DNA from: Mansonella perstans | Lineage: Eukaryota > Nematoda > Chromadorea > Rhabditida > Onchocercidae | Length of the DNA: 64,000 nt | Reading direction: 5' to 3' | Assembly: GCA_037074765.1 (NCBI GenBank) | Contig: JBAMDO010000088.1 | Coordinates: 62,001-126,000 of the forward strand | In this document: piece by piece, positions 37,404 to 47,459 of the stretch | Layout: every line of letters starts with the position of its first letter | Position numbering within the stretch: the stretch's first letter is position 1 | The notes under the pieces: generated by a model | Databases searched by the model: none | Seen by the model: the letters and a program-made list of their open reading frames with translations, nothing else | What the model was told of the DNA's origin: nothing | Program-made: the position numbers and the translations under genes

Positions 37404-38099
37404 TCACAGTTTTATTTTCATCAAATAAATAGAACTAAAGACAACGGAACTTTCAACGTAACTGGAAAAGACATTATTGATTATAAGTTGTGACAATCCA
37501 ATCTTTGTATGGATTTCAAGGGTCTCCGTTTCTTGGCCATACCCGCCCTTTATTGACCATAAATACTTGTTCAGTGATGGGATATCTTGGAAGAGAAAAA
37601 GTTTTGTTAAATCTTTGAAATTGCTGTTGAAAACTTCTCTGTTTTTGGTATCTTTCCCATATTTGTTGACGTAAAATCGAATGAATAGAATGAAAAATGA
37701 TGAGTAGATTAGAATGCATAGCCCATTATAGCTTGTTTCACATTTCTTTTTTATATTTACAAATTGGCGTATTTTGATAAGGTCAAACAAGTAAATGGGA
37801 AACTGTGCCTTTGAATATCTTTGATCACACGTGCGCTGCATATACGACGTTTCCGCACACAACTTTGAGCTCCTGGATAAGAGTAAAGCGCAGAATGAGC
37901 GGAAAAATTGGTGATAGCCTGCGTTCTGATAAAGCCCAGCATTCAAACATAAGCTTGAATAGAAACCTTCATGGAAAGAAATTAAAAAATCAGGTAATAA
38001 GCCAAGAAGAACAACAATGTCTGCCAAGGCTGTCGCGAAAGTCGCGAAAATTAAAATAAATTTTATACAAATTAAAATGGAATGCTTTCCATGATTCAT
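37404..38099 (-). CDS. Hypothetical 231-residue frame with signal-like start
   Basis: One uninterrupted ATG-to-stop frame of 231 codons is unusually long for this base composition. It starts MNHGKHSILICIKFILIF and continues ATFATALA before Asp, a good-looking signal peptide with an Ala-x-Ala cleavage site. Six further Cys residues follow, and one more hydrophobic helix near residues 125-143 (LCILIYSSFFILFIRFY). The second half is Phe/Ile/Lys-rich, like noise frames. I recognise no family and see no flanking exons. It could be a single-exon secreted or membrane protein, a decayed gene, or chance. Confidence 0.25.
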   Translation of the reverse strand: MNHGKHSILICIKFILIFATFATALADIVVLLGLLPDFLISFHEGFYSSLCLNAGLYQNAGYHQFFRSFCALLLSRSSKLCAETSYMQRTCDQRYSKAQFPIYLFDLIKIRQFVNIKKKCETSYNGLCILIYSSFFILFIRFYVNKYGKDTKNREVFNSNFKDLTKLFLFQDIPSLNKYLWSIKGGYGQETETLEIHTKIGLSQLIINNVFSSYVESSVVFSSIYLMKIKL

Positions 38100-38329
38100 C
38101 AGTTATCTCATTCTTTTAGCTGTCTGATTCATTCCTTAGATTTATTTCCCATCAAATTCCAATGTGTTTTTTGCCCATATCTTTGTGTTCCGGTTATACA
38201 GGAAATTCCTTTCCTAGCAATCACTTAGAATATTCATCCAAATTCTCATCCTAATCTTCTCACTGGATCTTATTACGATACTTATGTGTAATTAGGTCTT
38301 AACAGTTTCTGTTGTAAACCACTCCTATT

Positions 38330-38525
38330 TCTAGCACATATAAACCCGGCTGTATTAAGCAATTGAATTTAATTCAATTCAGTCACGCTTGCATTGGTTC
38401 ATTCATTCGTTCGTTTTCATTCCATATTTTCAAATAAAGGTTTAATTACTCAAAAAAATTTTATTGTCGTGAGTTGTGTTGAGTTGAAGACGAGAGGCTG
38501 GGTTGGATCGAATATTGTGAGGTCT
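38330..38525. mobile_element. LTR-like remnant with SL1-like start
   Basis: On the plus strand a TATAAA box (38340) is followed about 95 bp later by AATAAA at 38434. Directly after it, 38439-38453 reads GGTTTAATTACTCAA, which is the first 15 bases of SL1 with one change. At 38465 the sequence TGTCGTG begins a 61-bp block that is nearly the same as 1658-1719. Relative to the copy at 1658-1770 the two modules are in opposite orientation, so this looks like a rearranged junction of two element ends. Confidence 0.4.
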
Positions 38526-38529
38526 AAGA

Positions 38530-38692
38530 TGCGTTCAAGTAACAGGAGCGACATGGGCAACGGAAGTTGGCAGGTTTTTCTGGAATTAGCGACATTTATT
38601 CTATCATATAACGCACTTTTTCGTACCCGCAATAAATACATCATCATTTCAATCTGACGCTTTGTTTGTGGTGCTGCTGGTTTTGATGACAC
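38530..38692 (-). pseudogene. Gag-like N-terminal fragment (tentative BEL/Pao)
   Basis: On the minus strand a frame beginning at GTG (probably a mutated ATG) reads VSSKPAAPQTKRQIE, then MMMYLLRVRKSALYD and RINVANSRK, before running into the LTR-like block at 38525. The basic, Gln/Arg-rich start resembles the N-terminus of BEL/Pao-type gag proteins, which often open with a similar T/S-KRQIE segment. That attribution is from memory of the family and is tentative. No pol sequence follows, so the element is at best a short remnant. Confidence 0.3.
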
Positions 38693-38959
38693 AAATTAAT
38701 CTATTCAAATATTTTGTGATTGATACTAAGCATACTTTAAGATCTTCCTGTTTACTGCGTATCGCAAACTTTCATATCGCGAAACTTCCAATAAGTCAGT
38801 AAATCATATTGTAAATAAATGTTAATAACATTGTGAAGCATTTAATTAAATTTATATAGATCTATTTCCATGTTTTTTGTTCCTATGTAAATTCACACCC
38901 TTTGTATTCATACAAAGAAAATGCTTTATTAGCAACAACTTAAGATATCTATCTACAAC

Positions 38960-39571
38960 AAAGGTTTTGTATTGTACTGTCAATCCTCTCTCCTACCGTA
39001 AGCTAACAAAGGAGCAGCTACTGCGCTATACTACCAAATAAAAGCCATTGTTTTAAGCAATTAATTCCCTCTCTTCCCCACTATGTAAACTGTCAATCTT
39101 TCCACTAATAACATCTTTTGTTTATTCATTCTACAAGTGGTTGGTATCGCTTCAAAGATGCCGCTGTTGTAAATCATCTATTCTCAACCATAATTAATCC
39201 TCTCTTTTATCATTTTGACCTTATTACTTTTATCTTAAGCCATTAATCCTTTCTCTTCTACGACTATATATAGACTGTCGATCCCCCAACTGAAGATTCA
39301 TTTGTTTCCTCATTTACTTATTTACTTATGTCTTTATCCAGTTTTCTCCTTCTAGATTAAATATCCACGTTCGCGTTTGTTAATATTTTTAATAAAGGTG
39401 GAACCAAGTTTGAAGTGTTCCCGCAACTCAATTTAATCACACAAACTTAATCCAACAACACAATCAATTCAACACAACACAACACACTATATTCGACTCA
39501 ACAAACAATCTCTGGTCGAAACGTTGGAGAATATTGGCTAAACGTCGACCTTTCGCAAGAAGATCACGACA
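38960..39571 (+). mobile_element. LTR-like remnant, U3-R-U5 arrangement
   Basis: Two diverged copies of a roughly 180-bp unit (about 39050-39140 and 39232-39320, sharing AAGC-ATTAAT, ACTGTC and TTTGTTT blocks) are followed by TATATATAG at 39262 and AATAAAGG at 39391. The motif GGTGGAACCAAGTTTGAAG (39397-39415) comes next. A CA-rich tail then ends in CACGACA at 39571. The stretch 39370-39415 matches the minus strand of 1713-1765. TATA, AATAAA and a ...CA end suggest an LTR. The 5' end is uncertain. Confidence 0.4.
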
Positions 39572-40404
39572 CTGCGGGTTGACAAGTTTGCATATACTTA
39601 CATGAGACATAGATGTAAGTCATTTAGAAAGTGTAAAATGTAAAGGCAGTAGCACTTACGAGTCTAACAGGGACATTTTAGATAATTTAAAAATAACTCT
39701 AAGAAGGTCGACACTGGATCAAACGAGCTGTCAAGCTCGACATTCGAATTTACGCACAGAAAAGATATCCCATGGTAACAACTTTTTCAGCACAGAATTT
39801 AGTCAGACTGTTATTTGAATCGAATGGCCATGCTCTAAAGGAGCGTTGCAACCTGAGCTGTTGATCATTTCTCCTAGACCATAGAACAGAAGCCAATAAA
39901 ATGACTAATGCTTATCAGTTTTTCGGAAAATAGCTTTTAAATATCTCGAATATATAATAGATAATCTAAAACAGACAAATTAGTGCCATCATTCTTGGCA
40001 TCAGGTTAATTTCCAGCGCATTCTATAGGAATTCCTATGAAATTTTAAAAAACATAAAAAATGTGCTACACTTTGAAAGCAAATACTGGTGGTTTGCAAC
40101 ATTCAATTTCAGTTACAAGATAGTCCACACATGTATGAGTATTTTAAACCTAGTAAAATCAATTATGTCCTCATTTACTGAATCTGCTTCTTCAGTACGG
40201 AAGTGTTTTTTCAAACATTTTCTGCCCTGCGGTTCGTTTGCCCCAATTAAATCCAAATTTCATTCAAAATTACAGTAACATTTCTCGTATCTTTTAAAAT
40301 GATAATCGGAGAAGCGAACTTTGAATTTATACTAAACCACAGTGCCATTTTATGCAATAACGTTTTTATTTTTTATTGCGTTTTTATTTTTTTTTTGCCG
40401 TTTT

Positions 40405-40531
40405 TTTTTTCAGGCTATTTGTTGTACTTGCATTGAGGTCGACTTCTGCAACATTATTTCGACAATATCAACTCTAAAACTGCATTTCAGAAATGAAGTA
40501 AATTTCGATCTCATGGAAATTAAGGTTTAAA
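40405..40531 (+). pseudogene. SPRY-exon-like fragment related to hnRNP U gene
   Basis: After a T-rich acceptor (TTTTTCAG at about 40408-40415) the frame reads ...IEVDFCN, matching VEVDFYN at the hnRNP U exon 11/12 junction. It ends NFDLMEIK before GTTTAAATA, close to the exon 12 end and its donor (VMFQIK, GTTTAAATA) at 32240-32270. The middle cannot be aligned. It may be a decayed genomic duplicate of exons 11-12 or an exon of an unrecognised relative. Confidence 0.35.
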
Positions 40532-41848
40532 TACAAAAATGATTTTTTGTTCACTGATAAAAGAGGCATCTTAATAGTGGTACCTTTGGCGATGTAAACA
40601 ACACCCTGTTGCTAAATATATATATGGAAACTTCGAAGATGAATAGCACAAAAATTTATTATTAGTTGGTACATCGTTTGATCAATTTTTGTCAGTTGTC
40701 GGTATCTCAGATGATGGCAAAGTCTTTGAGGAAGCTAACGTTTTCAATGCCAACTTCCATATCCATGGCTCTCAGTCATATTCTGCCAGGCTGCGAGAAT
40801 GGCTTTCTTCAATAAATCTTACATTTCTGGACCAACTTTCGATTCAATGATGATGGCAAACCATTTCATAAATCCGAGTTTTCTATTTTAATTAAATATT
40901 GAATTGTTGGACAAGCTGAGGATCGTCAATCGATTTTTTTTCATCGGCCGTTTGTAGTCTGCGACCGATTTGCCTCTTCAAACTTTGCAAAGATTTTTTG
41001 ATTTTGTCAGCGATCAGTAAACATTATGGACTCAGCATATTCACCACTTTTTTCTTCATCCTTTTGCTTCCTAAACTTATCTTTCATTTTCACTTTGACA
41101 CTTCAAGTGAGAACTCATTTCATGAATATATGTTAATTTAAGAAGCATATTCTGCACCAGCTGTTAAAGTAAAAGTTTCATACAAGTGTTGACTTTGGTA
41201 CTAATCAGAGATCAGAAGCAATCAATGGATGTAACTTTCTGTTCACTCTCTCTTTCACTAACATTATCAACGATACGATTATCTCTACACTTCAATTTTA
41301 ATCTCTGGAACTCCGTTTCCCGAGATTTTTTAAGGAAGCAAAGAAATATGAGCTAGAACGGGAGAGATTGATAAATAATACCCACATGACATTCTTGTCT
41401 AGACCGCTCAAAGTTTGGGTTTTCAAAGTTTGTGTTTCAATATGCCCTTCATACACGTGCATTACGGATTGCAATCGATGGGTGTTATCGGGAAATGTGT
41501 GGTAGAGAAGAGTTGTTGAAGTGAGAGGAATTTTGAAACTTGTCCTTCACAAAGAAGACGGAGTAAAAATGAAAGGACATAAAAAGTAATTTCATTTGAA
41601 ATTCTTCGGTTAACTATGAACAATCCCCCACTTTCTACTAGGTTCTAGGCACATTAAGAAGGAAAGCTGTCTTCCATCCAAATACTCACTTTTCTCTTCT
41701 TTACCTCCAACTTGAAATGAATGTTTTGTTGAACTCTGCGAGATACCATTGGGTGAGATGATATAAGATGACCTTTTGACAACTGGTTACGGCACGAAAA
41801 GTGTGTTGTAAATGAATGGACAGAGTTTTGATAAATGCAGCGAATGAT

Positions 41849-41918
41849 AACATTGAATGGTAGTGGGAGATCAATAGCATCATCAATCAGTTCCAGTGCT
41901 GGTTCCAGGAAAAACAAT
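41849..41918 (-). pseudogene. Intronless fragment of hnRNP U exons 19-20
   Basis: On the minus strand the frame reads FLEPALELIDDAIDLPLPFN. The functional gene has FVEPPLERIGDAIDLVLRFN, which spans its exon 19/20 junction. At DNA level GATGCTATTGATCTC is identical. The bases CTAC-C-ATTCAATG run straight across the point where the functional gene has an intron (34595-34678). An exon-exon fusion implies a copy made from spliced RNA. Sequence beyond the match is unrelated, so only a scrap remains. Confidence 0.55.
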
Positions 41919-41937
41919 CAAGTGTAAGTGGTTTTGC

Positions 41938-42000
41938 TAATACCAAATTTGAGCTGCAATCAACTGAAGAGTTTTCTCCGTGGAACCATCATTCACTCTG
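41938..42000 (+). pseudogene. Second decayed copy of hnRNP U exon 19
   Basis: The plus strand here aligns along its length with exon 19 (34492-34560): ATACCAAAT-TTGAGCTG, AAC-GAAGA-TTTTCT-CGTGGAACCA and CATT are shared. There are enough changes that no frame survives. It starts only about 20 bp from the oppositely oriented fragment at 41849-41918, so the two are head-to-head and overlap in what they copy. Confidence 0.5.
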
Positions 42001-43647
42001 TGAGTATGGTGAATGAAATCGGATTGATAAGGAAGTGGAAAGCCGGGAATAATTTGGAAGACCGATGATGCGAAATACATTTACCACATACATTTGATCC
42101 ACTGTATCAGATATCCAGGTCAAACTTTATAGATTTATTCAAATACGTCATGAAATCGACTAAATGAAAAAATGGCTACATGAAATTGAAAAACTTTCAA
42201 TCTGCAAACATTTAAATTTCGAAAAATTGGAATCTAGAAAATACTCCATAATTTGCACATCGTAACTTAAAATGCTGTCCTATGCCATTTTGGAGATCTT
42301 CTGATAGGTTATCCAGCAGAAATGCGCAAAAGTGAGCTTTCAGAAGATCCGAAGCAAAATTAATAATTTTGCTTACTACAGTAACTATTCAGATATGACA
42401 TTATTTGGCCGAGTGACATTTTGATTACAAAAATTGTGCTGTGGATCATCAGAAGAAACAAAAGAATGCAAGTGAAAATTAAAAACATCTGAAACTTTTT
42501 ATCTGACCCCACGTTAAATTGTCTGCATTCATTTCAATTTCCTTCCGCATTTCACTTGATTCGTTTGAAAAGTTGAAGGTGATCTTGAAAGGTCTCTAGA
42601 AGGTCAAATGTTTCATTGGTGTTTCATAATAGACTATTGTCCATTTCTGTCCAGATGAAACTAGTTAGTTAGCTCACTTGTATTGTTAAGTGCGAAGTCA
42701 CTTAAGAAAAGTAATTTTTCTCTTAAAGAAATTAATTGGGACAACAAATAGAAGCAAGCGACGAGTTCAAATCTCGAAGTAATTTATTCAAGTCTTGTGA
42801 TTAGCGTGGTTCGAGAAAGCAGGAACTCATTTTTTTTACATACGAATAAAATCTTTGAAATTATGCGCATTAACTGAATATGATTTCCTTTAATTTTACG
42901 GGAATTCCAAATTTTTATCACAGTTGAGCTGGCACGTAAGCGATATTCTATTTTCACTCAAGAAATGAATAATTTTCTACTCAAATAAATGCAATTTTAT
43001 TCAGTGAAATGCAATTACTACTAAATCATGTATTACCCATACTTAACTTTTGTTAGCTATGATCAGAAAAAAGAACAGATGAATGTTCCGTTGATTTGTT
43101 CTGCCGCGCATACATACTGGTTTCTTGATTTGCGGAAAATGAATGATTAGTGATCTAAGAATTCATCAGGAAAACAAACTTTCTTGGACAATTCATAAAG
43201 CTTGCAAACTTGCACAAATTAAATTAATGAATAATTTGCTATGAGAAGCGACGAAGAAAAAAAAAGGAAATTATGCTTCAATTATGAATATCTAGTCCGG
43301 AATTCGATCAGAATCCGTTAACTTCAAGATATCTTGCGTCTAGCCTTTCACTTCATAAATTTTCGAATCGGAAGAGCAAAATAAATTTAGGTAGAGAAAT
43401 ACTACGAAAAGCCAAGGATAAGATGAACAGTGGAAAACGTGAAACTGGAAAGTATTTGCTAAGCCAGATTGACAGTCATAAAATCTTCCCGATCCATCCA
43501 ATGTTCTCGTTGCTCTCTCATTTCTCATGATGTTAAAATGAAGAAAATATGTGGTGGGCATGCCTTTGAATCTCGGCACGTCTCTTCTTGCACCCCAGGA
43601 ATAAAATGCGCATAGAAACATACCACATCAAAATATGCAAACATTCA

Positions 43648-43669
43648 TACACACATACACATACACATA

Positions 43670-43709
<40 letters not shown>
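43648..43709. repeat. CA microsatellite
   Basis: An interrupted (CA)n tract with AT inserts. It creates an artefactual Val-Cys-repeat frame on the minus strand. Confidence 0.9.
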
Positions 43710-43711
<2 letters not shown>

Positions 43712-43903
43712 TACGCATATAAAATTGCACAGTTAGGGATGAGAAGAGGAAGGATAGACGAGAGAAGAGGAAATAAGCATGTGTACAGAGATGCTTGTCC
43801 ATGAAGATCCGGGCCTAATATACCTTAAGGGAGAGAAAGGAGCATTGCACATATAATAATAGGCCCAATTGCATCCTACCGTTCTTTCTTTTATTTCCTT
43901 TCC

Positions 43904-43980
43904 TTTTTTTTTTTTTTTTTTTTTCTAAATAAAATTTTTGCAAAATATAAGTTGCATTGCATTGCATTCATTGCATTGCA
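43904..43980. repeat. Poly-T and TTGCA repeats
   Basis: A 21-T run (43904-43924) is followed by several TTGCA/CATTG units (43951-43980). Confidence 0.8.
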
Positions 43981-44460
43981 ATATCTCTTTTCTCACACAG
44001 CAATTTTCACGATGTTCTATTTGCTCGAACAAGCAGACTTCGCCTTTTCCTATTTCATTCAAACTTTTTCCCATAATAATTTCCTCAATTTTATTTCTCA
44101 TTTATCCTTTTAAATCAAAAAAAAAAAAAAAAATATGTCAACCATAGGTTACATTACGATTATTGTCAATAGATTGTCATCAATAAAATTTATCATCGTT
44201 GTTCTCATTAATTTATTGAAAGCTAACTTAATTCTTTTCTTTTTCTCTCACTCTTAGAAATTTTGAAAGAAAATGGAATAATCTGTTGGAAATATTTTTT
44301 TAAAGTAACTAATAATTATTCCACATCTCAATTTGCTAGCAACAATTGATGATAATTTGATAATAATAATCGTAATATTTTATCAAATAATAATTGTATT
44401 TTTGTAAAATTTGAAAAAATAAATTTAAATTAATTTAAAAATTTCTTCCAAATTGTCCTG

Positions 44461-44649
44461 TTTTTTTCTTTTCTTTTCTTTTCTTTTCTTTTCACCTTTT
44501 TCATTTGCTCTCAAAAAAAGATTCCAATAAAAAAAAAGATTTTGCTATTACTACTAACATTGTTGACAGGTAGACAAGAGAATCATTTTGTCTATGACAC
44601 AGCATAATTTTCTCTCTCTTTTTCTGTCTCTCTCTCTCTCTCTCTCTCC
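44461..44649. repeat. TTTTC repeats and CT microsatellite
   Basis: A (TTTTC)n tract occupies 44461-44494 and a (CT)n tract 44611-44649. Confidence 0.85.
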
Positions 44650-44893
44650 TGTAATATTACATTCCTTTTCTCTAGTTATCATTTGTGATGAGAAGGCAAT
44701 CTTTTCTTTTTGTCACCAAAATACAATTTTTTTTTTTCAATTGACTACGCTTAACATTCAACTTTCAGTACAACTTCTTTTTTTTTTAATAAAATTATTT
44801 AGATGAAAGGAGAAAGTTTGTTTAATTAGCATTCATCATAATCAATCAATCAGTGAGCTTCTTCAATACAATACAATAAATATTCAATGAATT

Positions 44894-44985
44894 CCTTCTC
44901 TCTCTCTCTCTCTCTCTCCTTCTCTCTCTCTACCTCTCTCTCTCCCTCTCTCTCCCTCTCTCTCTCTCTCTCTCTCCCTCTCTCT
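44894..44985. repeat. CT microsatellite
   Basis: A long (CT)n tract with occasional CC interruptions. It creates an artefactual Arg-Glu-repeat frame on the minus strand. Confidence 0.9.
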
Positions 44986-45225
44986 ATTGAAGCTTCTTCT
45001 TCTTTCATCGAAAAGTTGAAAAAAGTTGCCGCAGTTGGACAAAAAAAAAAGATAGGATGAGTCATATAGTTTTAATTTATGGCGCACCTATTTCAAATTG
45101 CTATAATCCCAGGGAAAAAAAAAAAGTAAACGAAACTTTGATATCTTTTTTTTTTGCTTTAAATATCGACAAATGGTTTGATCAATAAGTGATGTCGATT
45201 ATGTGAGAATTTTATTTATTTATTG

Positions 45226-45250
45226 AAAAAAAAAAAAAAAAAAAAAAAAA
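45226..45250. repeat. Poly-A tract
   Basis: A run of 25 A. No coding sequence flanks it, so it is not obviously the tail of a retrocopy. Confidence 0.85.
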
Positions 45251-46565
45251 GAAAAACGAAATTTCACTAACATTCACTGCAAGCTCTTCTTCAACTCTTC
45301 TTTCCACTCTTAAATGGTACTTTTTTTTTCATCTGAAGATTTATGAAAATATTCGCCTTTATTTTTCTTCTAATATTATTTGTATCCTACGAATAATTCA
45401 TAGTAAATTTCGAAAATTGCAATAAATCGATTATAATTATTATGACTAAATTTAGTCAAAATAGGAAGGAAGTAGTGATAATTAAAACTAATTCAGCATT
45501 GCTAAATAATTTCAATATTTCTGAAATCCTGATCTACTGCTCATCGTGTCAGGATACACGTGTATCCACGGAACATTTGCATGAATGTGAAATGCGTAGT
45601 TTGATGGCATCATTACAATGAATGAACCAAGCTTCGCTATGACTGCATCCGAGAATTTTCTTTATCGGCATTTTCTCGACATATCTGAAGAAAAGCAAAA
45701 GTGAAAGATATATCTACGGTATGAAATATGGATTTTCCGTCATTTAAGTTTTACTAACGTTTTTTTTTCAACGGGCTATTTCCATTTCTCGTATCTCATC
45801 ATAGTGAACGTTCCTCTTTTTGGATTCCTGACTGCTTATATCCCAAGTCAACGTTATATCCTTTCCATATGCGTAAAAAGGCCCAAGGTCATTTAACATG
45901 GCTTCGAACCTTTATATTCATTTATAAAATGAACCGATAACAGAATCATAGATCGTTTCTGCAATGCGGTATCGATACGAAATTTGTATAAATTCCTGCC
46001 GCATTTTTCAGTCCATAAGTTATTCAATCATTTAGTCAGTCAGTTAGTTTGTTAAGCAGTTTCTCCTAATTGTTAAACCTTTAACCAATTGGCGCGCGCT
46101 GATTTCACTTTCACCTTTACTTTTAATAAAAGCGTTATGACCAATTTATTCTAGTGCTTTTTTATCGCTGCCACGGATTTTGATATTAAGACGTGAAGCA
46201 CAAATGTTCGGATAAGTTTCAAAAATTAGACGTCTATTTTATCAAGAATATTGCTTATTTTACTGCATCTTCTATTCTACGCAACTGCAATGCGAATTTG
46301 GATTATGGGAAAAGTCCAAAGTTATTGAATCATTCGATCGACGAATTTAATTCTGATTTCTCCCCCTGAATTTTACTCCTTTTCGGCAAATTCCATTCAG
46401 ATTTGTGCGCCATTGTCTCTAAAGTATTACTTTCTCTTAAAATAATAATTCTTGCAGTGACGAACTGTGTCACTTTGTTTCATTCTACAGCTTCAGCGAC
46501 AAATTTACGAAAGATTTCTAAATTCAAGCTGCCCGAAAAGAATTTGCATAATCTCCAGAATTTGC

Positions 46566-47422
46566 ATGCATACGATACAACTGCTTGCAATAGAGCTTGT
46601 TTTTGTGGCTTATTTTCAAGTTTCACGTGCTGACGTAAGTCATGGAGACATGAGGTGGCAATGCTCTATGCGTGGTGTATGCGGACACCGCGGCGCTATG
46701 CACCAAACATGTCCTTACTATGGACCACCTTTACGAGTGTCTTCCGAAAAACATCGACAGACTTTGGCATCGCTATGTCCTCATCTATTTGAAGGTTTGA
46801 TTTTGTATGATTAGTATTTATCATATTTCTCTCTTCTATAAAATAGTACATTTAGCTAAGTAAAATATTTAGAGCCAAAAGAATTGAATGATACGAGGTG
46901 AATTACGTGGTGTACTTCAACCATTCACTACAGATATAATTAGAATACTGTGAGAGTAAGTCCAGACAACATATCAAGGAAACAGATATTAAGGGAGAGG
47001 AAAGCTGAGTGGAGAAGCATGAGAGAATGGATGAAATATAACGAAAAAGACAGTTGGGTTAAGTCACAATTGGTGTGTTGGGACGGTCCAGGGTTTTTCG
47101 TCAGGCTTTGTTGAGCATCAACCATAGAGCTTTTTTCTGGAAGTGAAAATAAAGATAAGAGAAATAAAACAAATCTTCTCACATAATGACAGTAGGAAAT
47201 TCAAATTAATTGAATTTCTTCAGTTCACTTCTATTTAATTGTTTTTCCCCAACACCGCTTTATTTTAATTTACATTATCGCATTTAACCCAGTTTTTCGA
47301 AAAAATTATTTTCGTTTCCCTAATTTGCTGCCCTTATAATACTATTGCTCCCTCAATAAGTAAAAATACTGAAAGAAATAATCTTTTGAGAATATGAGCC
47401 TAGCCGAAAACGCAAAAGTTAA

Positions 47423-47459
<37 letters not shown>

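Larger units (their letters stand above)
35831..46565. other. Gene-poor 10.7-kb interval
   Basis: This interval lies between the hnRNP U-like stop and the NPC1 start. It contains the presumed hnRNP U 3' UTR, an unassigned minus-strand frame (37404-38099), LTR-like retroelement remnants (38330-39571), decayed copies of parts of the hnRNP U gene (40400-42000) and a block of simple repeats (43648-45250). The stretches 35831-37400, 39572-40330, 42100-43600 and 45300-46400 show only AT-rich sequence with short frames and nothing I can name. Confidence 0.5.

Noticed and set aside
43533..43802. Minus-strand Cys/Val-repeat protein.
   Set aside because: It is simply the translation of the CA microsatellite.
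44850..45087. Minus-strand Arg-Glu-repeat proteins.
   Set aside because: They are the translation of the CT microsatellite in two frames.
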